Notes under the pieces: generated by a model | The model's input: the letters and a program-made list of their open reading frames with translations, nothing else | Databases searched by the model: none | What the model was told of the DNA's origin: nothing | Made by a program: the position numbers and the translations under genes | Part shown: positions 1 through 8,548 of the stretch, in pieces | Position numbering within the stretch: position 1 is the first letter of the stretch | Layout: every line of letters starts with the position of its first letter | Assembly: GCA_037190805.1 (NCBI GenBank) | Contig: JBBCJR010000019.1 | Coordinates: 59,750 to 123,749, forward strand | Reading direction: 5' to 3' | DNA length: 64,000 nucleotides | DNA from: JBBCJR01 sp037190805 | GTDB taxonomy: Bacteria > Pseudomonadota > Alphaproteobacteria > Sphingomonadales > Sphingomonadaceae

Positions 1-253
1 CCGGCAGTTCCTCGACCACTTCCTCGACACCCAGGGCGCTGGGGACGAGGGCGCGAAGCCGGGAAATGACGACGGCATCGGGCCGCGTTTCCAGATAGGC
101 TTCCAGAATCCATTCGTCGGGACGCGTGGCATCGATCTCGCGCGTGATCACCGTCGGCGCGGGGTCGTCGAAGATGGCCAGTTCCAGAGCGTCATTGATG
201 CCGTCGACCTCATCCCGGCGGCAGGGCAGGGTCAGCTTCCAGCTAGCGGACAT
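1..253 (-). CDS. prmA: Ribosomal protein L11 methyltransferase PrmA, N-terminal fragment
   Basis: Partial gene running off the left edge. The visible 84 or so residues begin MSASWKLTLPCRRDEVDGI and contain a DPAPTVITREIDATRPDEW stretch. This resembles the substrate-binding N-terminal domain of sphingomonad PrmA, which methylates ribosomal protein L11; the SAM-binding domain lies outside the window. The ATG at 251-253 sits inside the last codons of the upstream SDR gene, giving an 11-base overlap, so the two are probably co-transcribed and translationally coupled. Identification rests on the N-terminus only. Confidence 0.75.
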   Translation of the reverse strand, partial: MSASWKLTLPCRRDEVDGINDALELAIFDDPAPTVITREIDATRPDEWILEAYLETRPDAVVISRLRALVPSALGVEEVVEELP

Positions 254-932
254 AACTGGCCCCATTGATATCGAGAGTCGCCCCGGTCAGTGCCTCGGGC
301 GCGTCGAGCGCCAGCCAGCGGATCACCTCGGCCACTTCGGCCGGCGTGGACAGGCGGCCGAGCGGAATCTGGGCGATCGCCGCCGCGCCGCCATCGGTCA
401 GATCGGGCGCGGCCATGTCGGTCAGGGTGAGGCCGGGCGAGGCGGCAAAGGCCAGGATGCCGCGATCGGCATAGGCGCGGGCAATGGTCTTGGTCAGGGC
501 CAGAAGGCCCCCCTTGGCCGTGCCGTAATACCAGTGTTCCGCGGTGTCGCCGCGATGGCCGGCGCGGCTGGCGACGTTGACCAGCCGGCCAGGGATACGC
601 ATCCCCAGCCAGTGATTGACGGCGAGGCGGGACAGCGCCGATGGCGCGTCCAGGTTGATCGCCATCGCCCGGCGCCAGCCAGCCTGCCATTGATCATCGT
701 CGCCCTCGATCGGCAGCGGCGCATAGAAAGCCGCATTGTTGATCAGCACGTCGATGCGTCCGTTGAGCAGGTCGAGCGCGCGTGCCCATAGCCGTGCCGG
801 CACGGCCGGGTCGGCGAGGTCGCCATCGGCCGAGCCGGTGCCGACGATGCGCGCCCCGGCGGACTTCAGGGCCGCGAAGGTGGCGGCGCCGATGCCCCGG
901 GTGGCGCCAGTAAGGAGGATGTTGACCGTCAT
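243..932 (-). CDS. SDR family NAD(P)-dependent oxidoreductase
   Basis: A 229-residue classical short-chain dehydrogenase/reductase, cytoplasmic. The Rossmann cofactor motif TGATRGIG lies at residues 8-15, the structural NNA motif follows DVLIN near residue 88, and the catalytic Ser and YxxxK (NVASRAG, then YGTAK) lie near residues 120-140. The C-terminal GATLDINGASYV is the usual end of the fold. Substrate cannot be predicted. The gene ends inside the prmA start codon region, so they form a pair. The length is slightly short of the usual 245-250 residues, but all core motifs are present. Confidence 0.88.
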   Translation of the reverse strand: MTVNILLTGATRGIGAATFAALKSAGARIVGTGSADGDLADPAVPARLWARALDLLNGRIDVLINNAAFYAPLPIEGDDDQWQAGWRRAMAINLDAPSALSRLAVNHWLGMRIPGRLVNVASRAGHRGDTAEHWYYGTAKGGLLALTKTIARAYADRGILAFAASPGLTLTDMAAPDLTDGGAAAIAQIPLGRLSTPAEVAEVIRWLALDAPEALTGATLDINGASYVR

Positions 933-1023
933 GGCGCGGCTTTACGAGAAGCCGGACGGCTTGGCAAAGCGGCTTCGTCTTGCGCCAGCGACAGCGCGAC
1001 AAGACTGATCGGTGCTGCGGTCG

Positions 1024-2394
1024 TCAGGCGCTCAGGGCCACGAACTCGCTGACGGCGACGTGAAGCTGGCCCAGTTGGTCGTCAACCTCGGACACGCCGC
1101 CGTCGACCTGGTCGATCTCGGTGGCGACATGCTCGGTCTCAGCCCGGACGGTGGCGATGGTGTTGGACATCGAATCCGCTGCGAGCGCCGTTTCGTCGAC
1201 GGCCGAGGTGATCATGGTCACAGTCTGTGCCTGGGCATCCATCGCCTGCCGGATGCGGGCGGCCGAAAGCTGGACCTCGCCCACCGTGGCGCGAATCGAA
1301 CCGTTCGCTTCCACCGTCTGGCGAGTCGCCGACTGAATGGCCTGGATCTGCTTGGCGATGTCGTCGGTTGCCCGCGCGGTCTGGCTGGCAAGGCTCTTCA
1401 CCTCTTGCGCGACCACGGCGAAGCCACGTCCGGCATCGCCCGCCCGGGCCGCCTCGATCGTCGCATTGAGGGCGAGCAGGTTGGTCTGGCCGGCAATGTC
1501 GCGGATGAGGCCGAGGATCGATTCGATCGCCCTGGCGTGGTCGGCCAGAGTTGCGGCGGCATCGACCGCATCGCCCGCCTGGCTGGCGGCGCGATCGGCG
1601 ATGTCGGCGGAGCTTTCGACCTCGCTGCGTGCTTCCTCGATCGCGCGGATCAGGCCGGCGGCGGTATGGGCGGCTTCGCGCATCGCCATCGCCGACTGCT
1701 CGGCGGCGGCGGCGACCTCGGCGGCCTGGCCCAGCATGCCGCGCGTCGTGCCGGCGGCATGCGACGCGCGATCGCGCACCTGCCGGCTGGACCGTGATGC
1801 TTCGGCGACGATGGCGGCGATCTGTTCCTGGAAGCGCTCGGCCCTGGCGCGCGCGGCGGCGGCGGCGGCGCCGGTTTCCAGCCGGCGGATCGAAAGCAGG
1901 GTCAGCTCGATCTCGATACACGCCTTGCGGTGCAGCGTGTCGTTCGCCAGCCGCAGGAAGGGAACGTCGCCGGCATGGTGGGCGCGGATGTTCTCGATGA
2001 TCGCGTCGCTCAGTTGCTGAACGCCGGATACGAAGGTCGGGATCGGGATTTGAAGGGCGTGCACCTCTTCGCCATTGGCGACCATACGATGCAGCCATGC
2101 CGAATCGAAGGGCATGAGATAGCGGCGGCGTTCGCTTTCCAGCGCCCGGTCGACGATCTGCTGTGGCGACAGCCTGGACAAGGCCATGGCCGGGGTGACG
2201 GCGACGCGGCTCCAGAAGTCCACGACAGCCGACTCGATCAGCGTGCTGGCGCGTTCATAAACCGCGCGCAGATTGTCCGTGAAGGTGCCGTCCGGATCAT
2301 AGGCGGCGAGGCGCTCCGCATAGGCCCTGGGCCCGAGATCGATGGCCGGGGCCTGACCGGCGCTGAATTCCGCCTGGTCCGCGATGATCGTCAT
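1024..2394 (-). CDS. Methyl-accepting chemotaxis-type transducer, soluble, globin-like N-terminus
   Basis: A 456-residue protein starting MTIIADQAEFSAGQ. I chose the ATG at 2394 over more upstream starts because the protein family begins there and the upstream extension is unlike coding sequence. There is no transmembrane segment. Residues about 20-175 are helical and resemble a protoglobin sensor: a VHALQIPIP segment aligns with the proximal-His region VHxxIGLxP of HemAT-type globin-coupled sensors. Residues about 185-450 are a signalling coiled coil with the conserved hairpin tip (LLALNATIEAARAGDAGRGF). It would signal to a CheA kinase or another partner. The globin assignment is tentative, and no che genes lie nearby. 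Confidence 0.82.
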   Translation of the reverse strand: MTIIADQAEFSAGQAPAIDLGPRAYAERLAAYDPDGTFTDNLRAVYERASTLIESAVVDFWSRVAVTPAMALSRLSPQQIVDRALESERRRYLMPFDSAWLHRMVANGEEVHALQIPIPTFVSGVQQLSDAIIENIRAHHAGDVPFLRLANDTLHRKACIEIELTLLSIRRLETGAAAAAARARAERFQEQIAAIVAEASRSSRQVRDRASHAAGTTRGMLGQAAEVAAAAEQSAMAMREAAHTAAGLIRAIEEARSEVESSADIADRAASQAGDAVDAAATLADHARAIESILGLIRDIAGQTNLLALNATIEAARAGDAGRGFAVVAQEVKSLASQTARATDDIAKQIQAIQSATRQTVEANGSIRATVGEVQLSAARIRQAMDAQAQTVTMITSAVDETALAADSMSNTIATVRAETEHVATEIDQVDGGVSEVDDQLGQLHVAVSEFVALSA

Positions 2395-2544
2395 TGCCCT
2401 GCCTTCACGTTGAGATGTCCCGGTACGAAATCGGTAAATGACGAGGGTAAAGGATCGGTAACCGAACGGGACGGGGTCGAGATGGGTTGCGCCAGCGGCC
2501 GCATCTACTAAAAGGCCGGGCAATCACATTCAGGGAAGAATTCG

Positions 2545-2958
2545 ATGGCCGTATCGCGCCCCCGCCCCCTGTCGCCGCACCTGTCGATCTGGCGCTGGCG
2601 CGTACATATGCTGGTTTCGATCCTGCATCGGGCCACCGGCACGGCGCTGGCGACCGCCGGCGCGGTGCTGCTGATCGGCTGGCTGGCCGCAGCGGCAAGT
2701 GGCCAGGAGGGCTATGAGCGCTTCATAGCCTGTGTGACAAACGATGACGGCGGGCTCGCCTGGTACACGGCGGTGGTGCTTATCGGCCTCACCTGGTCCT
2801 TCTTTCAGCACATGTTCTCGGGGTTGCGGCATTTCGTGCTCGATACCGGCGCCGGCTATGAGCTGAAGACCAACCGGCTGTGGGCGACGATGACGATCGT
2901 CGGGTCGGTTGCGGCGACGCTGGTGCTGTGGGCCGTCATTCTGGATCGGGGGATCTGA
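2545..2958 (+). CDS. sdhC: Succinate dehydrogenase cytochrome b556 subunit SdhC
   Basis: A 137-residue inner-membrane anchor of Complex II, with three hydrophobic segments (about 33-52, 71-91 and 110-133). It carries the family signatures RPLSPHLSIWRW (residues 7-18), SILHRATG (25-32, quinone-site region) and H89xxxGLRH96, whose His is the heme b ligand. It starts the sdhCDA cluster with a good ribosome site (AGGGAAG) before the ATG. sdhD follows after three bases. The preceding 150 bases should hold the promoter, but I could not assign one confidently. Confidence 0.96.
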   Translation: MAVSRPRPLSPHLSIWRWRVHMLVSILHRATGTALATAGAVLLIGWLAAAASGQEGYERFIACVTNDDGGLAWYTAVVLIGLTWSFFQHMFSGLRHFVLDTGAGYELKTNRLWATMTIVGSVAATLVLWAVILDRGI

Positions 2959-2961
2959 GCC

Positions 2962-3351
2962 ATGGGGAACGGAACCGGATTGGGCCGCGTCAGGGGTCTG
3001 GGCTCCGCCAAGTCGGGGGCGCATCACTGGTGGATGCAGCGTGTGTCGGCGGTGGCCAATGTCGTGCTGCTGCCCTGGCTGCTGATCTCGCTCGTCCGCA
3101 TGCCGTCGTTCGATCACAAGACGGTGGTGGAATGGATCGGCTCGCCCTGGGTGACGGTGCCGCTGCTGCTGCTCGTCGCCAATCTGTTCTGGCACCTGAA
3201 AATGGGCCTGCAGATCTTCATCGAAGACTATGTCCATGAGGAAGGGAACAAGGTCGCAGCGCTTCTCGCCCTCAATTTCTATGCCGTCGCCGGGGCCGCG
3301 CTCGGCATCTTCTCGATCCTCAAGATCGCTTTTGCAGGGACCGCCGCATAA
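2962..3351 (+). CDS. sdhD: Succinate dehydrogenase membrane anchor subunit SdhD
   Basis: A 129-residue membrane anchor, partner of SdhC in binding heme b and ubiquinone. Three hydrophobic helices are visible (about 30-50, 62-82 and 98-123). The family features HHWWMQR near residue 25 and the HLKMGLQIFIEDYVHE segment near 78-93 (heme and quinone side) are present. The stop overlaps the sdhA start (TAATG), as expected in a tightly coupled operon. Confidence 0.94.
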   Translation: MGNGTGLGRVRGLGSAKSGAHHWWMQRVSAVANVVLLPWLLISLVRMPSFDHKTVVEWIGSPWVTVPLLLLVANLFWHLKMGLQIFIEDYVHEEGNKVAALLALNFYAVAGAALGIFSILKIAFAGTAA

Positions 3352-5138
3352 TGGCCGAGGCTTACAAGATCATCGATCATGTCTATGACGCGGTTGTGGT
3401 CGGGGCCGGCGGCTCGGGCCTGCGTGCCACCATGGGCGCGGCGGAAGCGGGGCTGAAGACCGCCTGCATCACCAAGGTGTTCCCGACCCGCAGTCACACC
3501 GTCGCGGCGCAGGGTGGCATCGCCGCCTCGCTCGGCAACATGGGGCCGGACCACTGGACCTGGCACATGTACGACACCGTCAAGGGGTCGGACTGGCTGG
3601 GCGACCAGGACGCGATCGAATATCTCTGCCGCGAGGCGCCGGCCGCGGTCTACGAGCTCGAGCATTACGGCGTCCCGTTCAGCCGCACCGAGGAAGGGCG
3701 CATCTACCAGCGCCCGTTCGGCGGCATGATGCAGAACATGGGCGCGGGCCCGCCGGCGCAGCGCACCTGCGCCGCCGCCGACCGTACCGGCCACGCCATG
3801 CTTCATTCGCTCTATCAGCAGAGCCTGAAGTACGACGCCGACTTCTTCATCGAATATTTCGCCCTCGACCTGATCATGGATGGCGGCGAATGCCGCGGCG
3901 TCATCGCCATGTGCATGGAGGACGGCACCATCCACCGCTTCCGCAGCCATGCGACGGTGCTGGCGACGGGCGGCTATGGCCGCTGCTATTTCTCGGCGAC
4001 CTCGGCCCATACCTGCACCGGCGACGGCGGCGGCATGGTGCTGCGCGCCGGCCTGCCGCTGCAGGACATGGAGTTCGTCCAGTTCCACCCGACCGGCATC
4101 TACGGCGCCGGCGTCCTCATCACCGAGGGTGCGCGCGGCGAGGGCGGCTACCTCACTAACTCCGAGGGCGAGCGATTCATGGAGCGCTATGCCCCCTCGG
4201 CCAAGGACCTTGCCAGTCGCGACGTCGTGTCGCGCTCGATGGCGATGGAGATTCGCGAGGGACGGGGCGTCGGCGCCAACAAGGACCACATCTACCTGCA
4301 CCTCGACCATATCGATCCGGCGGTGCTGCACGAACGGCTGCCCGGCATCACCGAGACGGGCAAGATCTTCGCCGGCGTCGACCTGACCCGCCAGCCGCTG
4401 CCGGTGGTGCCGACCGTCCACTATAATATGGGCGGCATCCCGACCAACTATCATGGCGAGGTGGTGACGCTGAAGGACGGTAATCCCGACACCGTCGTCC
4501 CCGGCCTGTTCGCGATCGGCGAGGCGGCCTGCGTGTCGGTGCACGGCGCCAACCGCCTGGGATCGAACAGCCTCATCGACCTTGTCGTGTTCGGCCGCGC
4601 CACTGGCCATCGCATCGCCGAGACCGTCCGGCCCGGTACCAAGCACGCTCCCATCGCCACGGCGGCGGACGAGGCGGCGCTGGCGCGGCTCGACCATTAT
4701 CGCCACGCGTCCGGCCCCGCCCCGACAGCGGACGTGCGCCTCAACATGCAGCGAACGATGCAGGCCGATTGCGCGGTGTTCCGCACCTCCGCCAGCCTCG
4801 AGGAAGGCAAGGGCAAGATCGACAAGGTCTATGGCCAGATGGCCGACCTCGGCATCCAGGACCGCAGCCTGATCTTCAACACCGACCTGATCGAGACGCT
4901 GGAACTCGACAACATGATCGGTCAGGCGGTGGTGACGATGCATTCGGCCGCCAACCGGCATGAAAGCCGCGGCGCGCACATGCACGAGGATTTCCCCGAA
5001 CGCGACGACGTCAACTGGATGAAGCACAGCATCGTCTGGTTCGACAAGGGCCGGGTGACGCTCGATAGCCGGCCGGTCCACGACTACACGCTGACCGACG
5101 ACATCGAATACATCAAACCCAAGGCGCGGGTGTACTGA
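3351..5138 (+). CDS. sdhA: Succinate dehydrogenase flavoprotein subunit SdhA
   Basis: A 595-residue catalytic subunit oxidising succinate to fumarate in the TCA cycle and respiratory chain. The dinucleotide-binding motif VVGAGGSG lies at residues 16-23, and His49 within SHTVAAQGG is the covalent FAD attachment site. The active-site region HPTGIYGAG and the later HGANRLGSNSL FAD-binding motif are intact. Full length for the family. The stop TGA overlaps the next ATG (TGATG), coupling it to a nucleotidyltransferase. Its Fe-S partner sdhB is not adjacent but about 5.8 kb downstream at 10897. Confidence 0.98.
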   Translation: MAEAYKIIDHVYDAVVVGAGGSGLRATMGAAEAGLKTACITKVFPTRSHTVAAQGGIAASLGNMGPDHWTWHMYDTVKGSDWLGDQDAIEYLCREAPAAVYELEHYGVPFSRTEEGRIYQRPFGGMMQNMGAGPPAQRTCAAADRTGHAMLHSLYQQSLKYDADFFIEYFALDLIMDGGECRGVIAMCMEDGTIHRFRSHATVLATGGYGRCYFSATSAHTCTGDGGGMVLRAGLPLQDMEFVQFHPTGIYGAGVLITEGARGEGGYLTNSEGERFMERYAPSAKDLASRDVVSRSMAMEIREGRGVGANKDHIYLHLDHIDPAVLHERLPGITETGKIFAGVDLTRQPLPVVPTVHYNMGGIPTNYHGEVVTLKDGNPDTVVPGLFAIGEAACVSVHGANRLGSNSLIDLVVFGRATGHRIAETVRPGTKHAPIATAADEAALARLDHYRHASGPAPTADVRLNMQRTMQADCAVFRTSASLEEGKGKIDKVYGQMADLGIQDRSLIFNTDLIETLELDNMIGQAVVTMHSAANRHESRGAHMHEDFPERDDVNWMKHSIVWFDKGRVTLDSRPVHDYTLTDDIEYIKPKARVY

Positions 5139-5989
5139 TGCCGGCGGGCGCGCAGGCCGCGCCCAAGCTGCCTGCATCTGGCCTGACCGCGCTGCTGCTG
5201 GCTGGCAGCCGTCCGGGAGTCGATCCGCTCGCTGCCGCCTTCGATGCCCCCGCCAAGGCTCTGGTGCGGGTGGGGGGAGAGGCGATGCTGTCGCGGGTCG
5301 CGCGCACGCTGGCCGACCATCCGGCGGTCGCGCGGGTGGTGGTGCTGGCGCAGAATCCCAGCCTGCTGACCGGAGAGGCCGATACCGCCTGGCTTGCGGA
5401 TGATCCCCGGATCGCCTTCGAGGTCGCCGGCGGCTCGGTGAGCGCTGCGGTCGCGGAAGCGGTCGAGCGTCATGCCAGCGCGCTGCCGATCCTCGTCACC
5501 ACCGCCGACCATGCCTTGCTGGACCGTGCGATCCTTGACGCCTTCATCGGCCCGGCCCTTGCGACGGAAGCGGATATCGCAGTCGGCCTTGTCGAGCGTC
5601 GCGTGCTCGAGGCCGCCTATCCCGGCAACCGTCGCACCTGGCTGCGCTTCAGGGGTGGCGCATGGTCGGGCGCGAACCTTTTCCTGATCACCGACCTGCG
5701 CGCCTTGGCTGCCCTCAGATTGTGGCGCGGTATCGAGCAGCAGCGCAAGAAAGGCCGCGCCATCGTCGCCGCCTTCGGCTCCGTCATGCTGGCCGGTGTG
5801 GCCCTGCGCCTGCTCGACATCCACGCTGCGCTGCACCGGGCGGGACGCCGTCTCGGCCTCAGCGCTGCTGCAATCCCGTTGCCAATCGCCGAGGCGTGCA
5901 TCGACGTCGATTCGCCAGCGGACCATGCGCTAGTGACACAGATACTGGCCCGCGACCCTAGGCGTGGGCGATCCATCCCCGCCACGTAA
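5138..5989 (+). CDS. MobA-like NTP transferase domain protein
   Basis: A 283-residue nucleotidyltransferase-fold protein. The N-terminal LLLAGSRPG loop (near residue 23-31), the PAKALVRVGGEAML lysine motif and a TTADHALLD metal-site segment fit the NTP_transf_3/MobA-like family that joins an NTP to a phosphorylated small molecule. A second conserved block, RTWLRFRGGAWSGANLF, follows. It is coupled to sdhA by TGATG, yet nothing links it to succinate oxidation. It could activate a precursor for the transferases and flippase at 7152-10836 (inference). The 3' end overlaps the convergent methyltransferase gene by 32 bases. Confidence 0.78.
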   Translation: MPAGAQAAPKLPASGLTALLLAGSRPGVDPLAAAFDAPAKALVRVGGEAMLSRVARTLADHPAVARVVVLAQNPSLLTGEADTAWLADDPRIAFEVAGGSVSAAVAEAVERHASALPILVTTADHALLDRAILDAFIGPALATEADIAVGLVERRVLEAAYPGNRRTWLRFRGGAWSGANLFLITDLRALAALRLWRGIEQQRKKGRAIVAAFGSVMLAGVALRLLDIHAALHRAGRRLGLSAAAIPLPIAEACIDVDSPADHALVTQILARDPRRGRSIPAT

Positions 5990-6656
5990 AGGCGGCGAAG
6001 AACATCTCCGGGTCCTGGAAACCGGCCTCTCGCATGAGCGCTTCCTCCCGCTCCGGGTCGAGCAGGGTCAGGCTCCTGTCAACCGCGTCCCGGCCGTTGC
6101 GGGCCTGATCCGGATCGGAACCCGAGGCGATAGCGTAGGCCGCATAGCGGTCCAACCAGCGCGACCGTGCCGACCCTGCTTGGGGGAAGCTGCTGTGGGC
6201 CGCCACGAACGGCGCGCCAGGCTTCAGGCGCCGGTGAATGGCGGCCAAGGTGCGGACGCGCTCGGCCTCATCGAGGAAATGGAGCGTGAGCAGGCAGGTG
6301 GCGGCGTCGAATGGCTCGTCCGGCGCATCGTCGATATAACCGCAGATCAGGTCGACCCGGTCCGCGAGCGGCCCCAGGGCGCGTGCCGCGACGTCCAGCA
6401 TGACCTGCGACGGATCGACGCCGACGAAGCGCCAGCCGGGGTGCGCCAGCGCCAAAGCCTTCAACTCCAACCCGCCACCGGCGCCCAGGACCAGCACCTT
6501 CGCATCGGCGGGCGCCCGTTCGGCCAGAAGGATGCCGGTCATCCGGTGCAGCGCGTCGAATCCCGGTACGAAGCGGGGTGGGCCCTCGGCATAGGCGGCC
6601 ATCGCCTTCGGGTCGGAGAAGGCATCCAGGAAATGGCGGTTGCCGTCATTGGTCAT
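5958..6656 (-). CDS. Class I SAM-dependent methyltransferase
   Basis: A 232-residue cytoplasmic methyltransferase. The SAM-binding motif I VLVLGAGGGLELKALA is near residues 55-70, with the acidic motif (FVGVDPSQVML) after it and a CLLTLHFLDEAERVRTL segment typical of motif IV and the following helix. The ATG at 6656 is inside the end of the upstream Rrf2 gene (overlap of 11 bases), so the pair is likely one transcript. A longer start would run into that gene. The substrate is unknown; small-molecule substrates are usual for this subgroup. Confidence 0.82.
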   Translation of the reverse strand: MTNDGNRHFLDAFSDPKAMAAYAEGPPRFVPGFDALHRMTGILLAERAPADAKVLVLGAGGGLELKALALAHPGWRFVGVDPSQVMLDVAARALGPLADRVDLICGYIDDAPDEPFDAATCLLTLHFLDEAERVRTLAAIHRRLKPGAPFVAAHSSFPQAGSARSRWLDRYAAYAIASGSDPDQARNGRDAVDRSLTLLDPEREEALMREAGFQDPEMFFAAFTWRGWIAHA

Positions 6657-7110
6657 GCGTGGGTGCCTTTTTCCGAGTGGAGGAGCGGCGGGCCATGCGG
6701 GCACCGAAATCAGCGCTCAAAGCCTCGAGGCTGACATCGCCGAGCCGGGCGAGCAGGACTGCCTCCGCTTCGTAAAAGGCGCTGTCGAGGGCGGCGTTGA
6801 CGGCCTGTTCGACCAGGCAACCGGGCGCTTCCGTGCGGTTGCCGATCGCCAGCAGCGGCGGGCGGCCAAGTGCGTCATAGACGTCACGCAAGCTGATTTC
6901 ACCGAGGTCGCGAGCGATCGTCCAGCCGCCACCATGGCCCTTGCTGGACTGGACATAGCCCACGCGGCGGAGGCCGGCGAGGATGCGGCGCACGACGACC
7001 GGGTTGGTGTCCATCGCCCTGGCCAATTGCTCGGACGTGGTCGGCCCATCTCCCTGCGCCATGTGCAGCAGGATATGGAGAACGCCGGAGAGACGGCTGT
7101 CGCGTTTCAT
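6646..7110 (-). CDS. Rrf2 family transcriptional regulator
   Basis: A 154-residue Rrf2-type regulator. The N-terminal winged helix includes TTSEQLARAMDTNPVVVRRI (DNA recognition) and the wing SSKGHGGGWTIAR. The single cysteine (PGCLVEQ, near residue 98) is fewer than the three-Cys Fe-S binding IscR/NsrR types, so an Fe-S cluster is unlikely and a YwnA/CymR-like mode is more plausible. It precedes and overlaps the methyltransferase gene and may control that pair. Confidence 0.87.
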   Translation of the reverse strand: MKRDSRLSGVLHILLHMAQGDGPTTSEQLARAMDTNPVVVRRILAGLRRVGYVQSSKGHGGGWTIARDLGEISLRDVYDALGRPPLLAIGNRTEAPGCLVEQAVNAALDSAFYEAEAVLLARLGDVSLEALSADFGARMARRSSTRKKAPTHDQ

Positions 7111-7151
7111 GTAACTTCATTTAGTGCGTGATATGGCTGCGCGCAAGCCCG

Positions 7152-8510
7152 CTACCGATCTGGCGTCGACCGCGCCGGTTGATGCACCGCCCGCCAGGCG
7201 GCCAAGCCGAACATCAGCAGCCCGGCGGCGGAAGCGGCGAGGGTGGCCCAGGCCGCGCCCACGGGCCCCCAGGCGGGCAGCAGCACCGCCATCAGCCCGG
7301 CCAGCAACAGCGTCGCCGCGACGCGCAGGCGGAAGGCGAGCCAGGCGCGGTCGGTGGCCATCAGCGCCGGCTCGAAGCTGACGCCGCCGAGATCGAGCGC
7401 GGCGGCGGTGCCGAGGATGAGGAGAAGGGGATAGGCGCCGACGAACGCCTCGCCCGCGACAAGGTGTAGCGTCGGCTTGCCGATGAGCAGCAGGAGGGCG
7501 ACGATCACCGCCGCCGCGATCAGCGAGAAGCGTGTGGCGTTACGGAACAGGCGTGGCAGATTGGCTTGCATGGCGCCGAAATTGACTCGCGTCAGCTCGG
7601 CGAACACGGCGCGCGACATCATCTCGGACAGCTTGGCCAGCGCCTGGCCGAGCTGATGGGCGAGGCGATAGCCGCCGGCCGCTGCCGGCCCGGCGACGAG
7701 GCCGACGAGGACGACCGCGAACTGCTTGCCAACCGCATTCAGCGTCGCCCCGAGATTGGTGATCGCGGCAAAGCCGGTGATTCCAGGATTGTCGGCAGCG
7801 ACGCCGCGAAAATGACCCAGATGCCGCCAGCCGACGCTCGCCCCTCCAACGCGTGCGGCCAGCGTCCAGTAGGTGATGGCGGTGACGATTTCCGCCACTG
7901 CCCAGGCGATCAGGAAGCCCTTCACGCTGACGCCGAGCGTGAACACCACCAGCGCTCCCAAGAGTCGCATGATCGGAGTCATCGAATCCGCGACCGCGCC
8001 GACGCCGAACCGATCGTGAAGGCGCAGGATGCCGACCGGGGTCGAACGGATCGACAACAGGGTAACGACGGCGAAGGCCAACGCCATGCGGCGCACGTCC
8101 TCATCCCACCCAAAATGCGGGCCGAGCAGCGGGATGGCGATCGCAGCGATGGCGCAGCCCGCGACCGCGCCGGCGATATCGAGGGTGGCGGCGAAGGCGA
8201 TCAGCCGGCCGAGCGCATCGGTGCGGCCCGCGTTCAGGTGGCTCATGCCGTAGCGGACGACGAGCTGCCAGGTCTGGAAACCGACCAGCGCCCCCACCGT
8301 TTGCGCGGTGCCGAGGACGAGGACGAACTGGCCGAAACCCGCCGGGCCCAATGTCCGCGTGGCGAGGCCGAGATAAATGAGGCTGAGGACCGCGCCCACG
8401 CCCTTGCCGGCGAGCAGCCACACGGCGTTTTCGAGAATGCGGCCGAGAGTGCCGGTTCGCGTGCTCCCTCCCTTTCCACCCGGTCGCCAGCGTTTCGCGT
8501 TCAACGGCAA
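7152..8510 (-). CDS. Polysaccharide/lipopolysaccharide flippase (MOP superfamily)
   Basis: A 452-residue, very hydrophobic protein with about 12-14 predicted membrane helices. The N-terminal pattern (VWLLAGKGVGAVLSLIYLG, then RTLGPAGFGQF) is typical of Wzx/oligosaccharide flippases that move lipid-linked glycans across the inner membrane. No ATG is available; the reading frame opens with TTG at 8510 (or TTG at 8504), only 38 bases from the divergent ATG at 8549. It sits head to head with two TagF-like transferases, suggesting one envelope-polymer pathway. The transported lipid is unknown. Confidence 0.8.
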   Translation of the reverse strand: MPLNAKRWRPGGKGGSTRTGTLGRILENAVWLLAGKGVGAVLSLIYLGLATRTLGPAGFGQFVLVLGTAQTVGALVGFQTWQLVVRYGMSHLNAGRTDALGRLIAFAATLDIAGAVAGCAIAAIAIPLLGPHFGWDEDVRRMALAFAVVTLLSIRSTPVGILRLHDRFGVGAVADSMTPIMRLLGALVVFTLGVSVKGFLIAWAVAEIVTAITYWTLAARVGGASVGWRHLGHFRGVAADNPGITGFAAITNLGATLNAVGKQFAVVLVGLVAGPAAAGGYRLAHQLGQALAKLSEMMSRAVFAELTRVNFGAMQANLPRLFRNATRFSLIAAAVIVALLLLIGKPTLHLVAGEAFVGAYPLLLILGTAAALDLGGVSFEPALMATDRAWLAFRLRVAATLLLAGLMAVLLPAWGPVGAAWATLAASAAGLLMFGLAAWRAVHQPARSTPDR

Positions 8511-8548
8511 TTCCCAATGGCGGCCGAAGGAGAGTAAGAGACGGGACG

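Noticed and set aside
3279..5177. 632-residue open frame antisense to sdhA
   Set aside because: Shadow of sdhA; repetitive Ala/Val/Gly/Arg composition and no domain.
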